64,000 nucleotides of DNA from Persephonella hydrogeniphila (GTDB lineage Bacteria > Aquificota > Aquificia > Aquificales > Hydrogenothermaceae): NCBI RefSeq assembly GCF_900215515.1, contig NZ_OBEI01000005.1:50429-114428 (forward strand), written 5' to 3'. The translations under genes and the position numbers were made by a program. The notes below the pieces were generated by a model that saw only the letters and a list, made by a program, of their open reading frames with translations, had not been told where the DNA came from and did not search any database. Shown here piece by piece: positions 1 through 8,570 of the stretch. How positions within the stretch are numbered: position 1 is the first letter of the stretch; every line of letters starts with the position of its first letter.

Positions 1-273
1 AGATAAAGCAGGAGCATAACTTCTGGAAAAAGAGTTTATAGTCTGGGCAACAGGTATCATAGAGCAGGAGCATACAGGAACAGAAGAGCCAAAAACAGCA
101 GTAATAACAGGAGAAAGAAATCTTCTATTTATAAATCTTTTTATAAAAGAAAAATTCATGTAAGACTGTATTAAAGCTCCTATAACAGATGCCAGAAAAA
201 AATACGGAAGAACATCTAACGAGTAATCAATAAACTTATCAAAAAATCTGCCGATAAACTCAAAAAACCACAT
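1..273 (-). CDS. YraQ/DUF318-type permease, 5' part (cut by window edge)
   Basis: The reverse strand is open from an ATG at 271-273 to the window edge and gives 91 residues of a membrane protein. After a hydrophobic first helix comes a second one ending in the motif PVCSCSMIP, close to the PVCSCG signature of the YraQ/DUF318 (ArsP-like) permease family. Those permeases have two homologous membrane halves, so only the start of the first half is here. Family members are often metal- or metalloid-related exporters, but the substrate cannot be told. No strong ribosome binding site is visible before the ATG, so the start is tentative. The gene is divergent from trpA. A shorter ORF on this strand in another frame is a shadow of it. 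Confidence 0.7.
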   Translation of the reverse strand, partial: MWFFEFIGRFFDKFIDYSLDVLPYFFLASVIGALIQSYMNFSFIKRFINRRFLSPVITAVFGSSVPVCSCSMIPVAQTINSFSRSYAPALS

Positions 274-331
274 ACTATATAATATAGTAGATAAAACAAT
301 AAGAAAAATATGAGTTTTGGCATAAAGCTTT

Positions 332-345
332 CAGCATATATGCTG
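332..345. promoter_or_regulatory. Perfect 14-bp palindrome between divergent genes
   Basis: CAGCATATATGCTG is a perfect inverted repeat in the 111-bp gap between the permease gene and trpA. It lies where a promoter for trpA would be: TTGGCA at 317-322 is followed 17 bases later by TATGCT at 340-345, inside the palindrome. It could be an operator for either gene. Function is inference; only the symmetry is seen. Confidence 0.35.
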
Positions 346-384
346 TGATAAAATATTATCAAATCCAATCTAAAAGGGGAAAAA

Positions 385-1155
385 TTGCACCTTATAGAAG
401 AAACTTTCAAAAAGAAGAAACCTCTTATCTGTTATTTTATGGCAGGCTATCCATCTATGGAAAAAAGTTACGAAACAGCAAAAGCTCTTATAGATTCAGG
501 AGCAGATATATTAGAAGTGGGAGTTCCTTTTTCTGATCCTGTTGCTGACGGTCCTACAATACAGGTAGCCCATGAGAAAGCTGTAAAAGACGGAATCACT
601 CCTGTAAATGTATTTGAGCTTACAAAAAAAATAAAATCAGAATATCCAGAGATTCCTCTTATTCTGATGACATACTATAATCCTATTTTTATCATAGGAG
701 AGCAGAAATTCTGTCAGCTTGCCAAAGAAAATGGAGCAGACGGATTTATCGTCCCAGATTTGCCACCTGAAGAGGCAGAAGAATTTAAGAAAACTGCAAA
801 CAGTTTCGGTCTTGCAACCGTTTTTTTATTAGCTCCTACATCCCATCAGGAAAGGATAACACTGGTAGGAAGAATGAGCGATGGTTTTATATACTACGTA
901 TCCCTTACAGGAATAACAGGGGCAAGAGAGACACTTCCGTGGGAAGAACTTGAAAAAAAGGTATCCCAGATAAAACAGATAACCGGAAAAAAAGTTGCTG
1001 TTGGTTTTGGAGTCTCAAAAAAAGAGCATACCCAAAAACTCTCAAAAATATCAGATGGAGTTATAGTAGGCAGTGCGATTGTAAAACTTCAGGGGAAAGG
1101 AGATATAGAAGGTATAAGAAAACTTGTTAAACAGCTAAAAGAGGGCATGGAATGA
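385..1155 (+). CDS. trpA: Tryptophan synthase alpha chain
   Basis: 256 residues, slightly shorter than the enterobacterial enzyme (about 268). It cleaves indole-3-glycerol phosphate to indole and glyceraldehyde 3-phosphate and passes indole to the beta chain. The signature VPFSDPVADGPTIQ is present, with the catalytic pair Glu44 and Asp55 where the family has Glu49 and Asp60. The phosphate-binding GFGVS loop is near residue 213. The start codon is TTG, preceded by AAGGGG at 372-377; no ATG fits the family's N-terminus. It opens an operon with hisH and bioF (ATGA overlap with hisH). trpB is not in the window, so the trp genes are dispersed. Confidence 0.95.
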   Translation: MHLIEETFKKKKPLICYFMAGYPSMEKSYETAKALIDSGADILEVGVPFSDPVADGPTIQVAHEKAVKDGITPVNVFELTKKIKSEYPEIPLILMTYYNPIFIIGEQKFCQLAKENGADGFIVPDLPPEEAEEFKKTANSFGLATVFLLAPTSHQERITLVGRMSDGFIYYVSLTGITGARETLPWEELEKKVSQIKQITGKKVAVGFGVSKKEHTQKLSKISDGVIVGSAIVKLQGKGDIEGIRKLVKQLKEGME

Positions 1156-1772
1156 TAACTGTTGTTGACTACGGTATGGGAAATTTAAGAAGTGTTGCAA
1201 AAGCTCTGGAAAAAGTAGGACTACAGGTTAAAGTATCATCAAACCCTGAAGATATAAAAAATGCAAAAGCTATTGTTGTTCCCGGAGTTGGTGCTTTTGG
1301 AGATGCGATGCACAATCTTGAAAGACTCGGTCTTTTAAAACCTGTCTTAGACTCTATAAAAGAAGGGAAACCGTATCTTGGTATATGTCTCGGTCTACAG
1401 ATACTGTTTGAGTACGGTTATGAGTTTGGAGAGCACAAAGGGTTAGGAGTTCTGAAAGGAAAGGTAATAAGATTTGAGAATAAAGAAGGTTATAAAGTTC
1501 CCCATATGGGATGGAATCAGGCGTGGATAAAACAGGAAGAAGGACTTTTCTCAGGAGTAAAAAATGGAGAGTACTTCTATTTTGTACACTCTTTTTATGC
1601 TGTTCCATCAGATAGCTCTGATATAGCATCTATTACAGACTACTCAGTAGATTTCTGTTCTGCTGTACAAAAGGAAAATATATGGGCAGTTCAGTTCCAT
1701 CCAGAAAAAAGTCAGAAAGCCGGTTTAAAAATTTTGGAGAATTTCAAAAGCTTTGTAGAAAATGGAATTTAA
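1152..1772 (+). CDS. hisH: Imidazole glycerol phosphate synthase, glutaminase subunit HisH
   Basis: 206 residues, normal for HisH. It hydrolyses glutamine and delivers ammonia to HisF in histidine synthesis. It is a class I glutamine amidotransferase: PGVGAFGDAM forms the oxyanion strand, YLGICLGLQ carries the nucleophile Cys79, and VQFHPEKS near the C-terminus holds the catalytic His and Glu. The start overlaps the trpA stop (ATGA), implying translational coupling. hisF and the other his genes are absent from this window, so the operon groups unrelated biosynthetic genes. Confidence 0.95.
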   Translation: MITVVDYGMGNLRSVAKALEKVGLQVKVSSNPEDIKNAKAIVVPGVGAFGDAMHNLERLGLLKPVLDSIKEGKPYLGICLGLQILFEYGYEFGEHKGLGVLKGKVIRFENKEGYKVPHMGWNQAWIKQEEGLFSGVKNGEYFYFVHSFYAVPSDSSDIASITDYSVDFCSAVQKENIWAVQFHPEKSQKAGLKILENFKSFVENGI

Positions 1773-2901
1773 CAGCTTTTTAAGGGAAAAGCTTCAAAAA
1801 ATAAAAGACAGAGATCTGTACAGGGAAAGATTTATTTTAGAAAATGGAGTAATAGACTTTTCATCAAATGATTACCTCGGTCTCAGAGACAATCCTGTAA
1901 CAAAAGGAAAACTGTGTAAAAAAATAGAAAAAATTCCTCTGGGGAGTGGAGCTTCAGCTTTAATATCAGGTTACACCCAGATACAACAAGAACTGGAAAC
2001 TTTTCTGTCAGAGATAAAAGAAACAGAAAGCTGTCTTGTTGTAGGAAGTGGCTATCTTGCAAATACAGGTCTTCTTCAGGCAGTGATAACAGAAAAAGAT
2101 ACCGTATTTTCCGATCAGTATAACCATGCTTCCATCATAGATGGAATAAGACTTTCAAAAGCAAAAAAAGTGATATACAGACACAACGATATCAACGATC
2201 TTGAGGACAAACTCAAAAAAAACAACTCCGAGGGCTTCAAGTTCATAGTAACAGATGGCGTTTTCAGCATGGAAGGAGATATAGCTCCATTAAAGGAAAT
2301 CAAATATCTGTCAGATAAATACAAAGCAATCTTGATTATTGACGATGCCCATGGAACAGGCGTGTTAGGAGAAGGAAGAGGAACAGTTTACCACTTTGGG
2401 ATAAAACCTGATGAAAACCTTATACAGGTAGGGACTCTATCCAAAGCTGTAGGAAGCTATGGAGCCTTTATATGTGGAACAGAAGAGCTTATACAGTTTT
2501 TAATAAACAGGATGAGAACCCAGATTTTTTCAACAGCTTTATCTCCAGTGCAGAACTTTATCTCTCTCGAGAATCTCACTATTATGATGAGGCAACCTGA
2601 AAGGAGAAGGAAGGTTCTGGAACTATCAAAGCAGCTTTATGAAAAGGCAAAAGAAGAGGGAATCGATTTAAACTACCACGGTACTCCAATCCTGACATTG
2701 ATTGTAGGAGAAGAAAAAAAAGCTCTGTTTGTAAGGGACAAACTTCTTGAAAACGGTATTTTTGTTCAGGCTATAAGACCGCCAACAGTTCCAGAGGGAA
2801 GTTCACGATTAAGGATTACTGTTTCATACAAACATTCCGAAAATGATATAAATTTACTGGTAAAATCTTTAAAAAATGTTCTGGAGAGTTACCATGGGTA
2901 G
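1762..2901 (+). CDS. bioF: 8-amino-7-oxononanoate synthase (BioF-like alpha-oxoamine synthase)
   Basis: 379 residues. A PLP-dependent enzyme of the alpha-oxoamine synthase family, which condenses an amino acid with an acyl-CoA or acyl-ACP thioester; for BioF this is alanine plus pimeloyl thioester in biotin synthesis. Visible are SSNDYLGL (residues 34-41), DQYNHASIIDG (118-128), the PLP-contacting DDAHGTGVLG (194-203) and TLSKAVGSYG with the Schiff-base Lys228. The start overlaps the hisH end by 11 bases. The family also includes glycine C-acetyltransferase (kbl), which is close in sequence. BioF is preferred on motif style and the presence of birA in the window, but other biotin genes are not here. 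Confidence 0.85.
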   Translation: MEFNSFLREKLQKIKDRDLYRERFILENGVIDFSSNDYLGLRDNPVTKGKLCKKIEKIPLGSGASALISGYTQIQQELETFLSEIKETESCLVVGSGYLANTGLLQAVITEKDTVFSDQYNHASIIDGIRLSKAKKVIYRHNDINDLEDKLKKNNSEGFKFIVTDGVFSMEGDIAPLKEIKYLSDKYKAILIIDDAHGTGVLGEGRGTVYHFGIKPDENLIQVGTLSKAVGSYGAFICGTEELIQFLINRMRTQIFSTALSPVQNFISLENLTIMMRQPERRRKVLELSKQLYEKAKEEGIDLNYHGTPILTLIVGEEKKALFVRDKLLENGIFVQAIRPPTVPEGSSRLRITVSYKHSENDINLLVKSLKNVLESYHG

Positions 2902-3130
2902 AGAGATTATAGAAGAGTTCGAAAGTGAAAAAGGGATAAAAGTTATTTTAGAATATGATAACGAGAAAGAAACATACATAATGACTATATATAAAGATAC
3001 AGGAAAAATCGTTTTTCAGGGTTCAATGAAAGAGATACAGCAGCAGGCTGAAAAATACTTTGTCAAGTCCTTAAAAGATATAAAAAATAAGATGGAAATA
3101 GCCCTTCTTGAAGATTTATTTAACAGGTAG
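2894..3130 (+). CDS. Small hypothetical protein in the trpA-hisH-bioF operon
   Basis: 78 residues from the ATG at 2894, which overlaps the bioF stop by 8 bases and follows GGAG at 2883-2886; an in-frame upstream ATG at 2876 has a worse context. The protein begins MGREIIEEF and looks like a few antiparallel strands (VILEYDNEKETYIMTIY) followed by a charged C-terminal helix. No transmembrane segment, cysteine pair or catalytic motif is visible and I do not recognise a family. Its position suggests co-expression with bioF and the downstream dehydrogenase. Confidence 0.7.
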   Translation: MGREIIEEFESEKGIKVILEYDNEKETYIMTIYKDTGKIVFQGSMKEIQQQAEKYFVKSLKDIKNKMEIALLEDLFNR

Positions 3131-3140
3131 GAGAAAAATA

Positions 3141-4106
3141 ATGAAGATAGTTATCTTAGATGCAAAAACTTTAGGAGACGATATAGACCTTTCTATTTTT
3201 GAGCAGTTTGGAGATGTTGAGATATACCCTACAACAACACCTGCTCAGTTGTACGAAAGAATAGAGGATGCTGATATTATAATCACAAACAAAGTAGTGA
3301 TAGATAAAGATGCTATTAATGCTGCAAGAAATCTAAAACTGATATGCGTTGCAGCAACTGGTTATAACAACGTTGATGTTTTATATGCAAAAGAAAAAGG
3401 TATTGCTGTAACAAATGTAGCAGGATACTCAACAGAAAGCGTAGTTCAGACTACTTTTGGTATGCTCTTTTACCTTCTTATGCACCTCAGATATTACGAC
3501 GAGTATGTAAAATCCGGTCAATACGCATACAGTGATATATTTACACATCTTGGAAAACCATTCTGGGAAATAAACGGCAAAAGATGGGGGATTATTGGCC
3601 TTGGAACAATAGGAAGGAGAGTTGCTCAGGTTGCTGAGAGCTTTGGATGTGATGTTATATATTACTCTACATCAGGAGTAGAAAGGGAAGAAAAATATCC
3701 CAGATACCCATTAGATGAACTTCTTAAAACTTCAGATATAGTTTCTATACACGCTCCTCTAAATGAAAAAACAAAAAACCTCATTACCATAAAAGAGCTT
3801 GGAATGATGAAAGATACAGCCATTCTTCTTAATCTTGGCAGAGGTGGAATAGTAAATGAAAAAGACCTTGCAATAGCCCTTGACTCAGATTTAATTGGAG
3901 GGGCAGGACTTGATGTTTTAGAAAAAGAACCTATAGATCCTGACAATCCTCTGCTAAAAATCCAGAATAAAGAAAAACTCCTGATCACTCCCCATATAGC
4001 ATGGACCAGTATAGAAGCAAGGCGAAGGCTTGTTAACGAGATTGTTGAAAATATCAGAGCATTTATAAATGGAGCCATAAGAAATAGAGTGGATTTACTC
4101 ACATGA
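3141..4106 (+). CDS. D-2-hydroxyacid dehydrogenase (glycerate dehydrogenase-like)
   Basis: 321 residues from the ATG at 3141, which has GGAG at 3130-3133; a longer frame from 3108 would overlap the previous gene and lacks a site. NAD-dependent dehydrogenase of the D-isomer-specific 2-hydroxyacid family. The nucleotide-binding motif GLGTIGRRVAQ lies near residue 154. The catalytic Arg is in NLGRGGIVNE, the Glu in GLDVLEKEP and the His in ITPHIAW. Overall layout resembles hydroxypyruvate/glycerate dehydrogenases rather than SerA, which is longer and has an ACT domain. The exact substrate (hydroxypyruvate, glyoxylate, phenylpyruvate) cannot be decided. Last gene of the trpA operon. Confidence 0.85.
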   Translation: MKIVILDAKTLGDDIDLSIFEQFGDVEIYPTTTPAQLYERIEDADIIITNKVVIDKDAINAARNLKLICVAATGYNNVDVLYAKEKGIAVTNVAGYSTESVVQTTFGMLFYLLMHLRYYDEYVKSGQYAYSDIFTHLGKPFWEINGKRWGIIGLGTIGRRVAQVAESFGCDVIYYSTSGVEREEKYPRYPLDELLKTSDIVSIHAPLNEKTKNLITIKELGMMKDTAILLNLGRGGIVNEKDLAIALDSDLIGGAGLDVLEKEPIDPDNPLLKIQNKEKLLITPHIAWTSIEARRRLVNEIVENIRAFINGAIRNRVDLLT

Positions 4107-4152
4107 ACCGCCATTTGAGTTTGTCAAATACATTGAATCATTATACTTTTGG

Positions 4153-4173
4153 TATTATACTTCTAGTATAGTA
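4153..4173. terminator. AT-rich hairpin between convergent genes
   Basis: A 9-bp stem with one G-T pair and a TCT loop (arms 4153-4161 and 4165-4173) lies between the stop of the dehydrogenase gene and the convergent PP2C gene and is followed by a loose T-rich tract. It may end transcription from either side, but the stem is AT-rich and the call is weak. Confidence 0.3.
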
Positions 4174-4202
4174 TTCAAAATTTTAATCTTTTGAGTATTT
4201 TC

Positions 4203-4979
4203 TCAATAGGAATGAGCCCTTTGTGTTTTTGTATTATTTACACCTATTAAAGCTACAGAGTAGTTGTCAGATTTTACCTTTTCAACAGCTTTTATTAAGT
4301 TAGAAAAGTTTTCAAAAGGTTCAGGGTACAAAAGATAGTATATCTCATTATCAGATATGTAATCTGATAAACCATCTGTACACACAAGATACGCTTCATC
4401 TTTCTTTAAGATATCTTCCACTATGTAGGGTCTTTTTCCTGATTTCCAGTCAGAAGCAAAAACATCTCCTATCCCAAACTCTACAATATACTTTTCTGGA
4501 TGATAAAATGCTTCCTCATAACTGATTAGACCTTTATCTATTAAAGATTGTACATAGCTGTGGTCGTGTGAAATATAAATCAGTCTGTCTTTTGTGTACT
4601 TGTATACTCTACTATCGCCTACATTAAAAATAATACTTTTATTTCCCTCCATAAGAACACCTGCAACTGTAGTTCCACTCCATATAATTCCAGAAGTTTC
4701 AAACTTTTTCTGTATACGGAAAAGAGTTCTATAAACGGCTTCTGGAGAAAAAGGGATACTGCACTTTTTTAACATCTGACACACGAAACGGGAAGCTTTT
4801 TCACCTTCAGACATTCCTCCCATCCCATCACATACAGCTACCAGCAGACTTTCTTTTTCTACTTTTTTACTGGCAGGACATTCCATCTTGTTGACCTGAA
4901 AGATCTCTCCGTCTATATACATACAATCTTCCTGATTATCTCTCATACCAATATCCATACAGAACAAAATTTTATACAT
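4203..4979 (-). CDS. PP2C-family serine/threonine protein phosphatase
   Basis: 258 residues from the ATG at 4979, chosen because AAGGAG stands five bases before it; a frame extending to 4994 lacks a site. Soluble bacterial PP2C (Stp/PrpC type): the metal-binding motifs are all present, as DIGMRDNQED near the N-terminus, VCDGMGGMSEGE, SGTTVAG, FNVGDSRVYK, and VCTDGLSDYI followed by DNE near the C-terminus. It removes phosphate from Ser/Thr of proteins using two Mn/Mg ions. No kinase gene is adjacent. It stands alone, divergent from the small gene at 5037, beside the c-di-GMP genes. Confidence 0.92.
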   Translation of the reverse strand: MYKILFCMDIGMRDNQEDCMYIDGEIFQVNKMECPASKKVEKESLLVAVCDGMGGMSEGEKASRFVCQMLKKCSIPFSPEAVYRTLFRIQKKFETSGIIWSGTTVAGVLMEGNKSIIFNVGDSRVYKYTKDRLIYISHDHSYVQSLIDKGLISYEEAFYHPEKYIVEFGIGDVFASDWKSGKRPYIVEDILKKDEAYLVCTDGLSDYISDNEIYYLLYPEPFENFSNLIKAVEKVKSDNYSVALIGVNNTKTQRAHSY

Positions 4980-5036
4980 AACAACTCCTTGCATAAATTA
5001 TTAATTTGAATTAAATTTATAGTGGAGGTGTTAAAA

Positions 5037-5219
5037 ATGAAAGTGGAAAATAACGGTATGTCCGTTTACAAAAGTATTCTTGATATGCAGAAACAGATGG
5101 TAGATATGCTTATACAGGAAAATTTGAAAACAGACCAATCACAGCAAACTGGCCAATCTGCACAACAGGAAAAACCTCAGAGTATTGTAGAAGGAACAAA
5201 AGTTTCTATTTATGCCTGA
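5037..5219 (+). CDS. Small protein, possibly a YjfB-like motility-associated protein
   Basis: 60 residues from the ATG at 5037, six bases after GGAGGTG (5024-5030). The protein has an amphipathic first half (SILDMQKQMVDMLIQENLK), a Gln/Ser-rich linker and a short hydrophobic end (GTKVSIYA). The pattern of a short helical protein with a terminal strand is reminiscent of YjfB-like putative motility proteins, but the resemblance is loose. The last 10 bases overlap the 3' end of the convergent GGDEF-EAL gene. Good ribosome binding site and codon use support a real gene. Confidence 0.55.
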   Translation: MKVENNGMSVYKSILDMQKQMVDMLIQENLKTDQSQQTGQSAQQEKPQSIVEGTKVSIYA

Positions 5220-7285
5220 ACCGTCTTTCCTGTTTTTATGATCTCCTCAATTTCATCAGGTAAAACAGGTCTGCTGAAATAGTATCCCTGTATATAATCA
5301 CAGCCTATCTCTTTCAGGAATAAAAGCTGTACTCTTTCTTCTACACCTTCAGCTATTGTTTTCAGACCAAGGGATTTAGCCAGATTAACTATAGACAGAA
5401 CAAGTATGTTATCATCCTTATCTGTAGGAATATTTTTAATGAAAGCCCTGTCTATCTTTATATAGGAAAGAGGCATCAGTTTTAAGTAGCTGAGAGAAGA
5501 ATACCCTGTTCCAAAATCATCTATTGCTATCTCAATCCCAAAATCTGTTAAGCGGCTCAGTACGTCTATCACTATATCAGGGAACTTCATTGCTTCACTT
5601 TCTGTGATTTCAATCTTTATCTTTTCAGGATTTACACCGGAATCATTCAATATACTTTCCACATTCTGGACAAAATTCTTATCAAGAAGTTGTTGTATGT
5701 CTACATTAACAGAAACAGATATATCTTTAATTCCCCTCTCACTCCATACATTAATCTGTTTACAAACCTCAGATAAAACCCAGTATCCAACTTCCCTTAT
5801 AAGACCTGTTTCTTCTAAGATAGGTATAAATTCAGAAGGGGGAACTTCTCCTAACTCATCATTTTTCATACGTAGTAGGGCTTCAACAGACACAACTTTT
5901 CCAGTTTTTAAACTGGCTATTGGCTGATACACAAGATAAAAATCTCCATTTTCGAGAGATTTCTTAAGTATCTCTGTAAGTTTAATCCTTTTTTCTTCTT
6001 TTAGCCTGAGCTCCTCGTTGAAGATGACAAACATCTTTTTACCTTTTTTCTTTCCATAGTACAGAGCTATATCGCTCTCTTTAAGAAAGTCATAAAAGTT
6101 AGCTTCTCCTTTTTTTATAGAAACTCCTGCTGTCAGTGTTATATGTATTATCTGCTCATCTATCTGTATATTTCCTGAAAGCTCATTCATCCAGTTTTCC
6201 ATCATTTCTTCTACATAAGGTTTGTCCTGACTCTGGAAAAAGACAATAAACTCATCTCCTCCAAGTCTTCCTATTACTTTGCCGTTTGCCACAAGGCTTA
6301 GTTTTTTTGCGAACTTTTTTAGAAGAATATCTCCAACATCGTGACCGAAGGTATCATTAACCTCTTTAAAGTTATCAATATCAATAAAAATGAATACATT
6401 CCATAAATCTTTATTCTCTGAGAGCAACCTTTTCACTTCCCTTTCCAGACCAAAACGATTTAGAACACCTGTTAAGTAATCATACTTTATGTACCTATTT
6501 AGCCTGTCTACGAGTTGATTTATCACATAGGCAATAAAAGCAAACTCATCTTTTCCTTTCAGGTCTATCTTAACATCCAATTCACCCCTTGATATCCTAT
6601 CAACTTCCTTGATAATAGTATTTACCCGTTCACCGATCATTTTGTTAAAACCGATATACACAAAGATAAAAATAACAAATAAGATTCCGAACTGATACAG
6701 TATCTTTTTTATTATCTCCGTTTTATGAAGAGAGATAAGCTCATCAAGTCTGTAAGCTATAAAAAGAAATCCTATCTCCGAAGGCCTTAAATCTTTCTCT
6801 TTGTAAGAGAAGAGAATAGGGGCTAAAGCAACAATTTTTCCTTCTTTTTCTAAAACCTTACAGAACAGGGCTGTTTTCCTGTGGAAATTTTTTACTGCCT
6901 GAAAGATATAACTGTAAGAAGCAGGTATTGTTTCTTTTATTACGGTAGAATAGCTTTTCCCGATATATTTTCTCATGGAAGAAAATATCACTTTTCCGTC
7001 TGGGGAAGAAATGAATATGACATCTATATATGGATCAGCAGATATATTTATTAGAGTCCTCTCTATAAATTCTGTATTGCCCTTCTCTCCTAAATACTCA
7101 GTAATTTCCTGAAAAGATGCAGCTGTACTGCATACCTCTTTTAATTTTTCCTGCTTTAGTTTTCTGGTACTTTCTTTTATTTCCACATATCCTGAGAATA
7201 CTCCAACCAAAATCAGAACAACAGATATAAAAATTGGAAATACTACCCGTATAGGAAAGATCAGCAGTAGCTTATCTAAAAACAT
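5210..7285 (-). CDS. Membrane GGDEF-EAL protein with periplasmic sensor and HAMP
   Basis: 691 residues. Order: transmembrane helix (about 12-32), a periplasmic Cache-like region (33-190), a second helix (about 195-212), HAMP (215-265), GGDEF (267-425) and EAL (435-685). The cyclase signature GGDEF is intact at 342-346, but no RxxD inhibitory site precedes it. The EAL motif (EALLR from 468) and DDFGTGYSSL loop are intact, so both synthesis and hydrolysis of c-di-GMP are possible; such hybrids usually have one dominant activity. The start shares one base with the stop of the binding-lipoprotein gene (TAATG), so the two are translationally coupled. That partner is a plausible ligand-binding subunit. 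Confidence 0.93.
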   Translation of the reverse strand: MFLDKLLLIFPIRVVFPIFISVVLILVGVFSGYVEIKESTRKLKQEKLKEVCSTAASFQEITEYLGEKGNTEFIERTLINISADPYIDVIFISSPDGKVIFSSMRKYIGKSYSTVIKETIPASYSYIFQAVKNFHRKTALFCKVLEKEGKIVALAPILFSYKEKDLRPSEIGFLFIAYRLDELISLHKTEIIKKILYQFGILFVIFIFVYIGFNKMIGERVNTIIKEVDRISRGELDVKIDLKGKDEFAFIAYVINQLVDRLNRYIKYDYLTGVLNRFGLEREVKRLLSENKDLWNVFIFIDIDNFKEVNDTFGHDVGDILLKKFAKKLSLVANGKVIGRLGGDEFIVFFQSQDKPYVEEMMENWMNELSGNIQIDEQIIHITLTAGVSIKKGEANFYDFLKESDIALYYGKKKGKKMFVIFNEELRLKEEKRIKLTEILKKSLENGDFYLVYQPIASLKTGKVVSVEALLRMKNDELGEVPPSEFIPILEETGLIREVGYWVLSEVCKQINVWSERGIKDISVSVNVDIQQLLDKNFVQNVESILNDSGVNPEKIKIEITESEAMKFPDIVIDVLSRLTDFGIEIAIDDFGTGYSSLSYLKLMPLSYIKIDRAFIKNIPTDKDDNILVLSIVNLAKSLGLKTIAEGVEERVQLLFLKEIGCDYIQGYYFSRPVLPDEIEEIIKTGKTVQA

Positions 7286-8229
7286 TACCTTTCTACCGGA
7301 ATATTTGTGTAAAACAGACTGTCTATATCTATATATTCTTTAGAAATAATTTTTTTCTGTCTCATTATCTTAAGCAACTTTTTAGCTACTTTTTTGAGTT
7401 CAGGTTCACCTGTATCCACAAGCTTTATATTAGTCTTTCTATCAGGTATTATCATCCCTCTGTATGCTTTTTCTAATTCTTCAGGAGATATATGTTCCCT
7501 CTCTGCTATTATTTTTAGAGCTTCTTCTTTCCTGTTTTTCATAAAATCAACAGCCTTGAACCACGAACTGATAACAGACTTAACAACATGGGGACTTTTT
7601 GTTAAAAAATCCCTTTCTACAACCAAAACATCAACTATTTCCCCCGGTATCTGAGAACTGTCAAATATGATTTTCCCTCCTTCTCTTAGAAGCTTACTTT
7701 TTACAGGCTCAAAAGTCACAACAGCATCAACTTTTCCCTCTTTGAACCATCTGTAATGTTCATCAACCTCAAGGGGAATAACTTTTACCTGTTTCACAGA
7801 AAGACCGTATTTCTCAAGGGCTCTTGTCAGGACATAAGCTCCTAATGCCGTATTTTCTACTCCTATTTTTTTACCTTTCAGATCTTTAACAGAGTTTATT
7901 CCTTTCCTACCTATTATCACATCTGCTCCGTTAGATATATCCATAACCAGAACAACAACAGGTTCAAAACCGTAATCTTTCAATAACAGAACCTCATCAA
8001 GAGTAAGAGCCGCTCCGTTTATTCTCCTGTTTCTGTAAGCTCTCAATACCTGTGACGCAGATGAGTACTCTACAAGATGAACCGGTATATTCTTTAAATA
8101 CCCCAGCTCTCTGGCAAGATAAAGGGGTTCATATCCCGGCCACACATTTGTACCTATTTTTAGATACTCTTTACTGTCAAATATACAAGATGCAGTAATA
8201 ATAAGTATCAGAATAATAAATTTTTTCAT
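7285..8229 (-). CDS. Orphan substrate-binding lipoprotein (SsuA/NMT1-like)
   Basis: 314 residues. A short hydrophobic signal ends in a probable lipobox (ITASC), so it should be lipid-anchored in the periplasm. The body begins LKIGTNVWPGYEPLYLAREL, the typical opening of periplasmic binding proteins of the SsuA/TauA/NMT1 class, which bind sulfonates, nitrate-like anions or thiamin precursors. No ABC ATPase or permease gene is adjacent. Instead it sits between a NifU-like gene and a membrane GGDEF-EAL gene, overlapping each by one base. This suggests a sensory rather than a transport role, which is inference. The ligand is unknown. Confidence 0.85.
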   Translation of the reverse strand: MKKFIILILIITASCIFDSKEYLKIGTNVWPGYEPLYLARELGYLKNIPVHLVEYSSASQVLRAYRNRRINGAALTLDEVLLLKDYGFEPVVVLVMDISNGADVIIGRKGINSVKDLKGKKIGVENTALGAYVLTRALEKYGLSVKQVKVIPLEVDEHYRWFKEGKVDAVVTFEPVKSKLLREGGKIIFDSSQIPGEIVDVLVVERDFLTKSPHVVKSVISSWFKAVDFMKNRKEEALKIIAEREHISPEELEKAYRGMIIPDRKTNIKLVDTGEPELKKVAKKLLKIMRQKKIISKEYIDIDSLFYTNIPVER

Positions 8230-8570
8230 TACTGTAAATTCAGTGCTTTCAGTACAATACCAAGTCTGTTTCTCATTTTGTCTTTTTCTTTCTCTTCATT
8301 AAAAAAAGATAGGATCTCGTCAGGGTTTATACTCAGGCTGTCCATCTTCTGTCCTTTCAGTTTTTCAGCCACCAGATCAGCTATTGCCATCAATTTTTTA
8401 CATCTTTTTGATGAAGAAAACTTAATGTCTGTTATCGCTCCGTTTCCTGTTTTCACAAAAAACTCAACTCTGTGGGTACCTTCCTTTGCAAATCCGAGGG
8501 ATTTATACTCTTCAGGTTTCTCTTCAACAAAATTTTTTAATCCTTTCTTATGATACTCAGATACTTTCAT
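8229..8570 (-). CDS. NifU/IscU-fold-like small protein lacking the cluster cysteines
   Basis: 113 residues. The middle (VEFFVKTGNGAITDIKF then KRCKKLMAIADLV and KGQKMDSLS) follows the strand-strand-helix pattern of the IscU/NifU N-terminal scaffold fold. Only one cysteine is at a comparable place; the canonical three Cys of IscU are not present, so it probably does not build Fe-S clusters in the usual way. It overlaps birA by four bases (ATGA) and the lipoprotein gene by one (TAATG), so all four genes of this operon are coupled. The family link is by eye and moderate. Confidence 0.5.
   Translation of the reverse strand: MKVSEYHKKGLKNFVEEKPEEYKSLGFAKEGTHRVEFFVKTGNGAITDIKFSSSKRCKKLMAIADLVAEKLKGQKMDSLSINPDEILSFFNEEKEKDKMRNRLGIVLKALNLQ

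Noticed and set aside
216..410. 64-codon open frame on the minus strand
   Set aside because: It is in a different frame from the permease homology and overlaps the trpA start; the permease frame (1-273) has the family motif, this one has none.
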